In this document: in pieces, positions 1 through 8,279 of the stretch
Layout of the letters: each line of letters starts with the position of its first letter
How positions within the stretch are numbered: the stretch's first letter is position 1
From: Phenylobacterium sp.
GTDB taxonomy: Bacteria; Pseudomonadota; Alphaproteobacteria; Caulobacterales; Caulobacteraceae
Reading direction: 5' to 3'
Assembly: GCF_004799515.1 (NCBI RefSeq)
Contig: NZ_SSMX01000026.1
Coordinates: forward strand, 124,001 to 188,000
DNA length: 64,000 nt
The notes under the pieces: model-generated
What the model saw: the letters and a program-made list of their open reading frames with translations, nothing else
What the model was told of the DNA's origin: nothing
Database searches by the model: none
Translations under genes and position numbers: made by a program

Positions 1-279
1 ATTGACCCAGAGGCTGTGGACGGCGAACGGGTTCGTTCCGATCGTCCAGGTTCCCTCATCGTACATGCTGTTCGGACCGGTGTTGCTGGTGCCTGTCCGG
101 TAGCTGTAGGCGGTCGTGAAGCTGTCGCCGCTTGTCGACGACACGCCCGAGGACATGGCGCCATTGGTCGACGGCAACGAGTAGCCGCTGAAATCCTCGG
201 AGAAAATCGTTCCGGCGCTTGCCGCGCCAGCCGCACTAAGACCGGCTGCAATGGCCGCTACCGCGAAAATCTTTTTCAT
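1..279 (-). CDS. Secreted protein of unknown function, N-terminal part only
   Basis: This frame is open from an ATG at 279 to the window edge, giving 93 codons; the rest of the gene lies outside. The protein starts MKKIFAVAAIAAGLSAAGAA, a clear Sec signal peptide with a likely cleavage site after ASA near residue 27. The mature part (TIFSEDFSGYSLPS...) is rich in Ser, Thr, Gly and Asn and ends here at a NPFAVHSLWVN segment. Such composition resembles secreted proteins of the PEP-CTERM or choice-of-anchor kind, but the C-terminus that would decide this is missing. The leader upstream is AT-richer than the rest of the window and holds a small palindrome at 294-307. I see no strong Shine-Dalgarno. 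Function not assigned. Confidence 0.6.
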   Translation of the reverse strand, partial: MKKIFAVAAIAAGLSAAGAASAGTIFSEDFSGYSLPSTNGAMSSGVSSTSGDSFTTAYSYRTGTSNTGPNSMYDEGTWTIGTNPFAVHSLWVN

Positions 280-293
280 CTATCCAATCCAAT

Positions 294-307
294 CAGTCGA
301 GCGACTG
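294..307. promoter_or_regulatory. Small perfect inverted repeat upstream of the secreted protein gene
   Basis: CAGTCG (294-299) and CGACTG (302-307) are exact reverse complements separated by two bases. The element ends 15 nt before the start codon at 279, so it lies in the probable 5' leader. It could be an operator or a short hairpin near the ribosome site; nothing in the sequence distinguishes these. Confidence 0.25.
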
Positions 308-597
308 TGTCCCAAGCGGAGACAATTGAAAGAACCAGGAGCCCTTAGCAAGTAGAATTTGCATGCAGAGGGGTTCAGAGGCCGAAGTCATGAAGAGATT
401 CCATTGAGAGGCGAATTTTTCGCTCATGCGTATTTGGTGGGAGAGCGCCTCATCGGCCAATAATTCTGGAACATATAAGTTCCTAATAATCGACCTAGAC
501 TATGAGCCTGCGGCCTTTCCGCAATTCGAAGCTCAGCGGCTCGGGTCGCATCGGCTCTCAATTGCGCGGGCGCTGGGACGGTCAGGGCGTGCGCGGC
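308..597. other. Intergenic, no supported gene
   Basis: About 290 bases between the secreted protein gene and the hydrolase gene. Part of it (about 340-510) is clearly AT-richer than the neighbouring coding DNA. Short open frames cross it on both strands but none has a convincing ribosome site or a recognisable protein. It should hold the promoter of the leftmost minus-strand gene. I see no terminator with a U-run. Confidence 0.4.
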
Positions 598-1557
598 CTA
601 GCGGGCCTTGGCCGCGTCCGGTTTCAGCGCGGCGTCCAGGAAGGCCATCGACCGGTCCCAGCTGTCCTTCCGCGCCGCCTGGTTGCCCTCGATGGTGCCG
701 CCGTACTGGGTGAGAGTGGAAATACGGGGGTTCGACGGGTCGTAGGGCTGGCCGTACACCGCGTGACCGGCGCCGTCGTACTCCAGGAGTTCGACGGGGT
801 GCTTGAAGCGCAGGGCCTTCAGGCGCGCGGCCGCCTGCTCCGACATCGGGCAGGAGGGCCAAAGGGTGTCGGCCCGGCCGCAGACCAGCATCACCGGCCC
901 GTTGATCCGCTCCACAGGGATGACCGCGTCCGGGTGCTGGTCCAAGGCGGCGAGCCCCTTGGCGTAGAGGTTGAAGACCGTGGTGAAGGCGCCGGCGCCG
1001 TAGGGCAGGTAGGGCAGGGGCCGGCCGCCCAGGGTGAAGGTCGAGGGCGGGTCGCCCGAGGTGTGGATGATGCCCGGCCAGACGACGTTGGAGGGCATGG
1101 TCGCCACGGCGGCCTTGATCTCAGGGTAGCGTGACGCGACGGTGAGAGCGACCTCGCTGCCGATCGAGCCGCCGACGATGCCGATGCGGTCCGGATCGAC
1201 GCCGGGCTGGGCGCGCAGCCAGTCGATGGCGGTCTTGAAGTACTCCAGCGGGATCAGGCCCAGGTCCTTGGGCAGGCCGGGCGCGTCGAAATAGGCCACC
1301 TGCAGCACCGCGTAGCCGCGCTGGGCCATCAGCCTGCTGTCCCGCGCCGTCGCCGCGCCCATGCCGCCCTCCGAACCGCCGAGCGCGATGATCGCCGGCA
1401 GCCGGCCCTTGGCCCCGGCCGGGACATAGAGGTCGGCCACCAGGCCGTTGGCGCCCACCGTGGTCCTGGTCGGTTCCGCGGCGGGCTGGGCGTTGGCCGA
1501 GGCCGCGCAAACCAGAAGGCCGCACATGAGGGTGGCGGCGAGACGGGACGGCTTCAT
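598..1557 (-). CDS. Secreted alpha/beta hydrolase, acyl-CoA thioesterase/BAAT C-terminal type
   Basis: A 319-residue protein with a Sec signal peptide (MKPSRLAATLMCGLLVCAASANAQ). The fold is that of the BAAT/acyl-CoA thioester hydrolase C-terminal family: an oxyanion segment at ALGGSEGG, nucleophile elbow GGSIGSE, acid in CGRADTLWPS and a histidine in GAGHAVYG. Family members hydrolyse acyl thioesters or esters; the true substrate cannot be told, and the signal peptide argues for a periplasmic role. The start at 1557 is preceded by AGGA and overlaps the stop of the AraC gene as ATGA, so the two are probably translationally coupled. A much longer upstream frame exists but runs through the AraC gene and has no signal peptide. 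The stop is TAG at 598-600. Confidence 0.85.
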   Translation of the reverse strand: MKPSRLAATLMCGLLVCAASANAQPAAEPTRTTVGANGLVADLYVPAGAKGRLPAIIALGGSEGGMGAATARDSRLMAQRGYAVLQVAYFDAPGLPKDLGLIPLEYFKTAIDWLRAQPGVDPDRIGIVGGSIGSEVALTVASRYPEIKAAVATMPSNVVWPGIIHTSGDPPSTFTLGGRPLPYLPYGAGAFTTVFNLYAKGLAALDQHPDAVIPVERINGPVMLVCGRADTLWPSCPMSEQAAARLKALRFKHPVELLEYDGAGHAVYGQPYDPSNPRISTLTQYGGTIEGNQAARKDSWDRSMAFLDAALKPDAAKAR

Positions 1558-2462
1558 GGGGTTCCTGGGTCTGGGGCGCGGTCGCCGGCGCGCGGCGCGG
1601 CGGCGTGAAGGCCATGCAATGGATCGCCGAGCAGGGCGGCCCGCGCCTGGCTCGCGGCGCGCATGAACGAGAAGTCGCGGGCGAAGTAGGCGCTGGGTGA
1701 CATGCCCATGAAGTGGCGGAAATCGCGGATGAAATGCGACTGATCCACATAGACCGGATCGATCAGCCGGCCCCAGGAGCCGGGCGGCTGGGTGCGGATG
1801 GCGGCGAAGGTGCGCAGGAAGCGTTGGCGGCGCAGCAGCGCCTTGGGGCCCATACCGAAGTAGGTCTGGGCGAGGCGCTCCAGCTGCCGGGGGGAGCGTC
1901 CGAGCCGGCGCGCCCATTCGGCCACGGCGCCCACCCCCGGATCGAGCAGGGCCTCGTGCGCCGCGACGAGCAGCGTCTCAGCCGCCCGCCGGCCCGCCAT
2001 ATGGCTCAGGAACCAGGCGTCCAGAGCCGCAACCATCGCCGCGTCGTTCGGCGCGGCCTGCACGTCGCGCAGGAGATCGTCGGCGGCGGGTCCGATGAAG
2101 TCGGCGAGCGGCGCCATGTCATCGACGTAGTCGCAGGCGGGCAAGGCGGTGAGCACGGCCCAGCCGGCGGGCAGGAATCCGACCCCGACGAGGCGACCCG
2201 GCGCGCCGCGCACCCGCGCGGTGCGGCTGATCACACCGCTCATCACGGCCATCGGCGGCCCGTAGGTGACGGTGCGGCCGTCGAGGAAAGTCTGGCTCCA
2301 CTCGCCGTCGAGCAGCAGCCGGATATTGGCCCACTCAGGGAACAGGAGCTCCTCGATGAGCCCGGCGCCGCCAACGTCCAGCACATAGTAGGTCGTGATC
2401 GTCGCCCGCAGCGCGGGCGCCGGCAGGAAGTAGCGGAACGAGACGCTGGTCTCCGGGATCAT
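1554..2462 (-). CDS. AraC-family transcriptional regulator
   Basis: A 302-residue regulator. The N-terminal half (about 1-150) has the sensor-type beta-rich pattern of the AraC subgroup with a DUF6597-like domain (YFLPAPALRATITTYYVLD). The C-terminal HTH covers roughly 185-275, with LGRSPRQLERLAQTYFGMGPK as the first helix-turn-helix region and DQSHFIRDFRHFMGMSPSAY as the conserved AraC signature. It is the first gene of a two-gene operon with the hydrolase, with a 4-nt overlap, and is divergent from the alpha/beta hydrolase at 2648. The simplest inference is that it controls its partner hydrolase and perhaps the divergent one. The inducer is unknown. The last 40 residues are Ala/Arg/Pro-rich and probably unstructured. 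Confidence 0.88.
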   Translation of the reverse strand: MIPETSVSFRYFLPAPALRATITTYYVLDVGGAGLIEELLFPEWANIRLLLDGEWSQTFLDGRTVTYGPPMAVMSGVISRTARVRGAPGRLVGVGFLPAGWAVLTALPACDYVDDMAPLADFIGPAADDLLRDVQAAPNDAAMVAALDAWFLSHMAGRRAAETLLVAAHEALLDPGVGAVAEWARRLGRSPRQLERLAQTYFGMGPKALLRRQRFLRTFAAIRTQPPGSWGRLIDPVYVDQSHFIRDFRHFMGMSPSAYFARDFSFMRAASQARAALLGDPLHGLHAAAPRAGDRAPDPGTP

Positions 2463-2565
2463 GCGGTCGGGCTTTGTGCGGCGCGGCCGTCCAGTCTAGA
2501 GGCCGGATCCGCGCGGCGGAAGCCGGTGGACGAACGCCGGTCGGGCAGTGCGGGTGTGATCCGGT

Positions 2566-2584
2566 AAGTGACTGAAAGTTAACT
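2566..2584. promoter_or_regulatory. Possible operator in the AraC/hydrolase divergent region
   Basis: Two related boxes, AAGTGACT (2566-2573) and AAGTTAACT (2576-2584), lie one helical turn apart. The second contains the perfect palindrome AGTTAACT. They sit 64-82 bases before the start at 2648. AGTnACT-type repeats occur in promoters bound by small winged-helix or TetR-type regulators, but no such regulator gene is adjacent, so the link is only a suggestion. Confidence 0.25.
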
Positions 2585-2647
2585 CCATTCCGCGCGGCAA
2601 TCGCGGTAGCATCCTCGGCGGGAACAGAAATTCCGTTTGGGGCCGCC

Positions 2648-3970
2648 ATGAAACCGCTGATCGCCTTGCTGGGCGCCGTCGCCATCCTCGCCGCCCAGGC
2701 AGCGCGCGCCGACACGACCAGCGACTGCCATGTCGGCGCCTACCGCCTGGCGGACGGGCGCGCGGTGGATGTCGCCCCCACCGACGGCGACACCTTGCGC
2801 TGGCGCTTGTTCACCGGTGAGACCGGCCTCCTGCACAAGCGGCCTGACGGCGCGTGGGACAGCACCTACGGCTGGACGGGCCGGCCGGACGGCAAGACCG
2901 TGGCGTTCTCCGACTGCGCTGCGGGAAAGATCACCTTCGGCCAGCAGCCTGGCCGGCGCATCGCCTTCGACCTGACCGACACGACCTTCACCGGCGAGGG
3001 CGGCGTCAAGCTGGCCGGCCGGCTGGTGATGCCCAGGGGCCAAGGCAAGGTCCCGGTGGTGGTGCTGGTCCACGGTTCGGAGAAGACGTCCGCGCGGGAC
3101 TTCTATGCGCTGCAGCGGATGTTCCCCGCCGAAGGCATCGGCGTTTTCGTCTACGACAAGCGCGGCACGGGCGCCTCGGGCGGGACCTACACCCAGGACT
3201 TCGAGACCCTCGCCAAGGACGCGGTGCGGGCGATGGAAGAGAGCCGAAAGCTGGCGGGCGCGCGCGCCGGGCGCGTCGGCTACCAGGGCGGCAGCGAGGG
3301 CGGCTGGGTGGTTCCCCTGGCCGTGAACCGCGCGCCGGCCGACTTCGCCATCGTCAGCTTCGGCCTGGCGGTGACGGTGCTGGAGGAGGACCAGGAGAGC
3401 GTCGCCCTCGACATGTATTTCCACCACCACTCCGCGGAGGACACGAAGAAGGCGCTGGACCTGGCGCGGGCGGGCGAGCACGTGGCCGAAACCCTGGGGA
3501 AGGACGGCTACGAAGCCTTCGACGCGCTACGCCAGAAGGACAGGTCCGAACCCTGGTACAAGGACGTGCATGGCGATTTCCTGTTCGCTGTCCTGCCGCT
3601 CGACAAGGCCCAGATCGATACGCTGGCCAAGGAATTCGGCGTCGACACCACGCCCTTCCACTACGAGCCGATGCCCACCCTGCGCGCCTCGACCACGCCG
3701 CAGCTCTGGGCGCTGGGGAGCGACGACCTGGAGGCCCCGAGCGCGGAGACCGCCAAGCGTATCCGCGGGCTGATCGCGGCGGGGAAGGCCTACACGCTGG
3801 CGGTCTTTCCCGGCGCCGAGCACGGCCTGACTCTTTATGAGCTGGACGCCAAGGGCGAGCGTCTCTCGACCCGCTTCGCGCCGGGCTACTTCCAGATGAT
3901 GGCCGACTTCATCCGCGATGGCCGCGTCGGCAAGCGGTACGGCGACGCGGCGATCACGGCGCGGCCCTAG
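2648..3970 (+). CDS. Secreted alpha/beta hydrolase (S9/esterase-like)
   Basis: A 440-residue protein with a signal peptide cleaved near AARA-DT (residue 21). Residues about 25-120 form an extra beta-rich N-terminal domain; the hydrolase domain follows. It shows the oxyanion motif VLVHGSE, a KRGTGASGG segment, nucleophile elbow GGSEGGW, a likely acid in ALGSDDLEAPS and a histidine in FPGAEHGL. Family members are esterases or peptidases; the substrate is unknown. The gene is alone on the plus strand between a divergent AraC gene and a convergent efflux pump gene. Its stop TAG shares the palindrome CTAG (3967-3970) with the pump gene's stop, so the two genes overlap tail to tail by 4 nt and there is no room for a terminator. 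Confidence 0.85.
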   Translation: MKPLIALLGAVAILAAQAARADTTSDCHVGAYRLADGRAVDVAPTDGDTLRWRLFTGETGLLHKRPDGAWDSTYGWTGRPDGKTVAFSDCAAGKITFGQQPGRRIAFDLTDTTFTGEGGVKLAGRLVMPRGQGKVPVVVLVHGSEKTSARDFYALQRMFPAEGIGVFVYDKRGTGASGGTYTQDFETLAKDAVRAMEESRKLAGARAGRVGYQGGSEGGWVVPLAVNRAPADFAIVSFGLAVTVLEEDQESVALDMYFHHHSAEDTKKALDLARAGEHVAETLGKDGYEAFDALRQKDRSEPWYKDVHGDFLFAVLPLDKAQIDTLAKEFGVDTTPFHYEPMPTLRASTTPQLWALGSDDLEAPSAETAKRIRGLIAAGKAYTLAVFPGAEHGLTLYELDAKGERLSTRFAPGYFQMMADFIRDGRVGKRYGDAAITARP

Positions 3971-6900
3971 ACCTGCAGGCGGTCGTCCGGCCGGGCGGCC
4001 AGGCTGTAGAGGGCGGGCATCAGGAAGACGCTGATCAGCAGGCGGGTGAAGAGGCCGCTGACGATGACCAGGGCGAAGGGCCGCTGGCTGTCGGTGCCGA
4101 CGCCGGTGGCCAGCGCGGCGGGCAGCAGGCCCAGGGCCGCCACCAGGGCGGTCATGGTGATGGGCCGCAGCCGCAGCACCGCGCCCTCGCGGATCGCTTC
4201 GGCCAGGGGAATGCCGTCGCGCCTGAGCTCGTTGACGTAGGAGATGTAGACCACCGCCGTCTGCACCGAGACCCCGATCAGGGCCAGGAAGCCGACCCCC
4301 GACGACACCGAGAACGGCGTGTGGGTCAGCCAGAGCGCCAGGATCCCGCCCACCGGCGCCGACAGCACGACGCCGGCGATGGTGATGAACGGGAACTTGA
4401 AGTTCCCGTAGAGGGTGAAGAGCAGCATGAAGATCAGGAACACGGTCAGCGGCAGGATCACCTTCAGCTGGTCGCGCGAGGCGGTGTACTCGGTGTAGTC
4501 GCCGCCCCAGTCGAGGCGGTAGCCCTGTGGCAGGGTGACGTTGGCGTTCACCTGCTTGATCGCGTCCTGCACCGCGCCGGCCAGGTCGCGGCCTTCCACG
4601 GAGAACTGCACGCCGATGTAGCGGCTGTTGTTCTCGCGGTAGATGAAGGAGGCGCCGTTCTCGACGCTGATGTCGGCGAACTCCTTGAGCGGCAGCTGCT
4701 GGCCGCCGGGCGTCGCCACCAGGATGTCGCCGATCTCCTGCGGGTTGTCGCGGAACTGGCGGTCGAGGCGCACGACCAGGTCGAACTGCTTTTCCTGCTG
4801 CACCACCTGGGTGGCCACGTCGCCGCCGACGGCGGCGGTGATCACCGCGTTGATGTCGTCGGCGTTGAGGCCGTAGCGGGCGATCTTGGCGCGGTCGATC
4901 TTCACCACCAGGCTGGGCTGGCCGAGCTCGTGCACCAGGGTGACGTCCTTGATGCCGCGCACCCGCTCGAGGATCGCCTTCACGGCGCGGCCGCGTTGTT
5001 CGAGGGTGTTGAGGTCGCCGCCGAACACCTTGACGGCCAGCGAGCTCTTCAGGCCGGTCTCGGCCTCGTCGACGGCGTCCTCAGCGGGCTGGGTGTAGTT
5101 GAAGATCACGCCCGGGAAGCTCTCGAGCTTCTTGTTGATCGCCGCGATCAGCTCCGGCTTGGTCCGGTAGGCGCCCGTCCACTGGCCGTAGGGCTTCAGC
5201 CCCACGTAGAACTCGACGTTGAAGAAGCCGGTGCTATCGGTGCCGTCGTCGGGCCGGCCGAGCTCGGAGGCGACGGTGGTGACCTCCGGGAAGGTGCGCA
5301 GGATGTCGCGGATCTTCGGCGTCAGCTTGGCGGATTCGTCGTAGCTGATGGTGGACGGCATGGTCGCCCGCACCCAGAGCGCGCCCTCGTCGAGCTGCGG
5401 CATGAACTCCGCCCCGATCAGCGGCACGATCAAGAGCGCCACGGCGAACAGGATCCCGCAGGCGGCGGTGACGCCCCAGCGGTGCTCCAGGCAGAAGTCG
5501 AGGCCCGAGATATAGCCGGCCTTCACCCACTCGAAGCCCGGGTTGCGCCGCTCGCGCACGCCGTTGCGCATGAACCAGGCGCAGAGCACGGGCAACAGGA
5601 TGAGCGTCGCGAACAGCGAGCCCACCAGGGCGAAGATCATGGTGTCGGCCATCGGCCGGAAGAGGGTCCCGGACGGCCCGGACAGGACGTAGATCGGCAG
5701 GAAGCTGACCACGATCACCAGGACCGCATAGAACAGCGGCCGGTCGACCTCCGAGGCCGCGTCGCGGATGATCTCCACGACATTGGCCCGCGTGCCTTCC
5801 CGAAGCGCGATCTGGCGGAAGATGTTCTCCACCATCACCACCGCGGCGTCGACCAGGATGCCGAAGTCGATGGCGCCGATGGATAAGAGGTTCGCCGACG
5901 CGCGCTGGATGTTCAGGCAGGTGAAGGCGAACAGCAGCGCGAGCGGGATGGTGGTGGCCACGATCAGGCCGGCGCGGATGTCGTAGAGGAAGAAGATCAG
6001 CACCACGACCACCAGCAGCATGCCGCGCAGCAGGTTGCCCTCGACGATGTGGGTGGTCAGCGTGACGAGGTCGGTGCGGTCGTAGAAGGGGACGATCTTC
6101 ACGTCCTTGGGCAGCACCAGGGCGTTGAGCTCCTTGGTCTGGGCCTCGACGCGTTTCAGGACGTCCTGGGTCTTCTCGCCGGTGCGCAGCAGGATCACGC
6201 CCTCGACGGCGTCGTCCTGCTTCTCGAAGCCGAATTCGCCGAGCCTGGGCGCGATGCCGATCTCGGTGTGAGCGACGTCCTTCACGAGCGTCGGCACGCC
6301 GTCGTGGACGGCCAGGACGATGTTGTCGATATCCTCCGGCGTGACGATCCGGCCGATCCCGCGGACGTAATAGAACTGGCCGCCCTGGGTGTAGAAGCCG
6401 CCGCCGGCGTTGGAGTTGTTGGCGCCCAGCGAGGTCTCCGCCTGCTGGATGGAGAGGCCCGCGCCGGCCAGCTTCGCCGGGTCGAACAGCACCTGGTACT
6501 GCATGGTGCCGCCGCCGAAGCCGCTATCGTCGGCGACGCCGGGCACGGCCTTATAGGCCGGCTCGATGACCCAGTCCTCGAAGGTCTTGAGCTCCATCGG
6601 CGAGCGGTCGGGGCTCTGCAGAACGTAGCGGTAGATCAGGCCCGACGGGGACGACATCGGCGACACCGAGGGCGTCACGCCGGTGGGCAGGCTCAGGCCC
6701 TGCAGGTTGTTGTAGATCTGCTGGCGGGCGAAATAGTTGTCGGTCCCGCCGGCGAAGGTGATGGTGACGTCGGAGAGGCCATAGAGCGAGATCGAGCGGC
6801 TGTAGGCGGTCTTGGGAATGCCGTTCAGGCCGATCTCCACCGGCACGGTGATCAGGCGCTCGATCTCCTCGGCCGCGTGGCCGGGCCATTGGGTGATGAC

Positions 6901-7089
6901 CTCGACCATCGGCGGCGAGAGGTCGGGATAGGCGTCGACCGGCAGGCGCTGCAGCGACCAGACGCCGACGCCGACCAGGATGGCGGTCAGCAGCAGGACC
7001 AGCAGCGGCTGGCGCAGGGCTGTCGCCACCACGCGGTTCATCACCGAGGGCGCGGCCGGCGGGACGGCGGGAGGAAGCGCCTCGCTCAC
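3967..7089 (-). CDS. CzcA/CusA-family heavy-metal efflux RND pump
   Basis: A 1040-residue inner-membrane proton/substrate antiporter, the usual length for the HME group of RND pumps. It has the N-terminal TM followed by RLPVDAYPDLSPP, two large periplasmic loops, and the TM4 proton-relay signature DFGILVDAAVVMVENIF, which is typical of metal-exporting RND proteins rather than drug pumps. It is the third gene of an operon after the NodT outer-membrane factor and the adaptor, with an ATGA overlap (7086-7089), so the three genes make a complete tripartite system spanning the envelope. Which metal is exported (Co/Zn/Cd/Ni or Cu/Ag) cannot be read off; there is no His-rich metal-binding stretch and no metal regulator gene next to it. 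Confidence 0.92.
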   Translation of the reverse strand: MSEALPPAVPPAAPSVMNRVVATALRQPLLVLLLTAILVGVGVWSLQRLPVDAYPDLSPPMVEVITQWPGHAAEEIERLITVPVEIGLNGIPKTAYSRSISLYGLSDVTITFAGGTDNYFARQQIYNNLQGLSLPTGVTPSVSPMSSPSGLIYRYVLQSPDRSPMELKTFEDWVIEPAYKAVPGVADDSGFGGGTMQYQVLFDPAKLAGAGLSIQQAETSLGANNSNAGGGFYTQGGQFYYVRGIGRIVTPEDIDNIVLAVHDGVPTLVKDVAHTEIGIAPRLGEFGFEKQDDAVEGVILLRTGEKTQDVLKRVEAQTKELNALVLPKDVKIVPFYDRTDLVTLTTHIVEGNLLRGMLLVVVVLIFFLYDIRAGLIVATTIPLALLFAFTCLNIQRASANLLSIGAIDFGILVDAAVVMVENIFRQIALREGTRANVVEIIRDAASEVDRPLFYAVLVIVVSFLPIYVLSGPSGTLFRPMADTMIFALVGSLFATLILLPVLCAWFMRNGVRERRNPGFEWVKAGYISGLDFCLEHRWGVTAACGILFAVALLIVPLIGAEFMPQLDEGALWVRATMPSTISYDESAKLTPKIRDILRTFPEVTTVASELGRPDDGTDSTGFFNVEFYVGLKPYGQWTGAYRTKPELIAAINKKLESFPGVIFNYTQPAEDAVDEAETGLKSSLAVKVFGGDLNTLEQRGRAVKAILERVRGIKDVTLVHELGQPSLVVKIDRAKIARYGLNADDINAVITAAVGGDVATQVVQQEKQFDLVVRLDRQFRDNPQEIGDILVATPGGQQLPLKEFADISVENGASFIYRENNSRYIGVQFSVEGRDLAGAVQDAIKQVNANVTLPQGYRLDWGGDYTEYTASRDQLKVILPLTVFLIFMLLFTLYGNFKFPFITIAGVVLSAPVGGILALWLTHTPFSVSSGVGFLALIGVSVQTAVVYISYVNELRRDGIPLAEAIREGAVLRLRPITMTALVAALGLLPAALATGVGTDSQRPFALVIVSGLFTRLLISVFLMPALYSLAARPDDRLQV

Positions 7090-8279
7090 TGGTTCTGCAT
7101 GAACTGGACGAAGACGGCGCCGTCGACGACCACCTTGTCGCCGGCGCTAAGCCCCTGGGGGATTTCGTACTGGTCGCCGGTGGCGTAGCCCAGGGTCACG
7201 TGCTTGCGCGCGAAGCCGCCGCTCGGCTGGGCGACATAGACGAAGGCCAGGTTCTCGTCGTCGCGCAGGATCGCCGAGGCGGGAATGACGATGCCGTTGC
7301 TGGCCTGGCGCGACTGGATCCTGGTGCGGACGTACATCTGCTTCTTCAGCGCGCCGCCGGGGTTGGCCACCACCACCCGCACCAGCACCGCCCGCGTGTC
7401 TGGGTTCACCAGGGCGGCGATGTTGTCGACTACGCCGGAGATGGCGGTCTGGCCGACGCCGGTCTCCACCCGCACCGGGTCGCCGACGGCGACGGCGGAA
7501 AGATCGGAGCTGGCGACCTGGGCCATCACCCAGACCTTGGACAGGTTGGCGACGGTGAAGGCGGGCGTCGTGCCGGCCTGCAGGAGCTGGCCCGGCGTGA
7601 TCAGCTTCTCGACCACGGTGCCGGCGATGGGCGAGCGGATCTTGCCCTCGATGTGGGTGGTGAGCTTGCCCTGCTGGACGTCCTTGATCGCCTTGGGGTC
7701 GATGTTCAGCGAGACCAGGGCCTGCAGGGCCGCGTCGCGGTCGGCCTCGGCGTTGGCGGCGTCGGTCTGGGCCTGCTGGGCTTCGCGGGCGGCGACGCCG
7801 TTGTGCTGGACAAGGTCCTTGTCGGCGTCGGCGACCCGGCGAAGGGTGACAGCGGTGGCGAGCGCCTTGGCGTAGCCGCTCAGCGCCGCGGCGTAGTCCG
7901 AGGAGTCGACGGTGGCCAGCGTGTCGCCGGACTTCACCACCTGGCCCGGCTGGACCAGCAGGCGCGAGACCGGGCCGGAGATCGGCGAGATCACGCTGGT
8001 GGCCTGGTCGTTGTCGTAGTCGACCACCCCGCTGGCCTCGACGGTCTTGTGGAAGCTCGAGGGCGCGACCGTGTAGAGCGTGACGTGCTGCAGCTGGGCG
8101 GCGGTGAGGGTCACCAGCTTCGGCGTCGTGGCGGCGGACGGGGCGGTGGTGTCCGCCTTGGGCGCGCAGGCGCAGAGCGTGGCCGCCGCGGCGGCGGCGG
8201 CGCACAGCAGAGCTGTGGCGAGCGGGCGCGAGGCCGGGCGCCTCACGGGGCCCCGTTCCGAAGTCGGGCTAGTTGGCAT
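7086..8279 (-). CDS. RND periplasmic adaptor lipoprotein (CzcB/CusB-like)
   Basis: A 397-residue membrane-fusion protein. An Arg/Pro-rich start leads into a hydrophobic stretch ending LCAC, a probable lipobox with the lipidated Cys near residue 38. The rest has the MFP pattern: a lipoyl/barrel-sandwich half (ISGPVSRLLVQPGQVVKSGDTLATV), an alpha-hairpin rich in Ala/Gln (residues about 125-200), the second lipoyl half (IRSPIAGTVVEKLITPGQLL) and a C-terminal membrane-proximal domain. It bridges the CzcA-type pump and the outer-membrane factor. The start overlaps the end of the upstream NodT gene by 11 nt and the end overlaps the pump gene by 4 nt, which implies tight co-translation. There is no His-rich N-terminal extension as seen in some CzcB proteins. 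Confidence 0.88.
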   Translation of the reverse strand: MPTSPTSERGPVRRPASRPLATALLCAAAAAAATLCACAPKADTTAPSAATTPKLVTLTAAQLQHVTLYTVAPSSFHKTVEASGVVDYDNDQATSVISPISGPVSRLLVQPGQVVKSGDTLATVDSSDYAAALSGYAKALATAVTLRRVADADKDLVQHNGVAAREAQQAQTDAANAEADRDAALQALVSLNIDPKAIKDVQQGKLTTHIEGKIRSPIAGTVVEKLITPGQLLQAGTTPAFTVANLSKVWVMAQVASSDLSAVAVGDPVRVETGVGQTAISGVVDNIAALVNPDTRAVLVRVVVANPGGALKKQMYVRTRIQSRQASNGIVIPASAILRDDENLAFVYVAQPSGGFARKHVTLGYATGDQYEIPQGLSAGDKVVVDGAVFVQFMQNQ

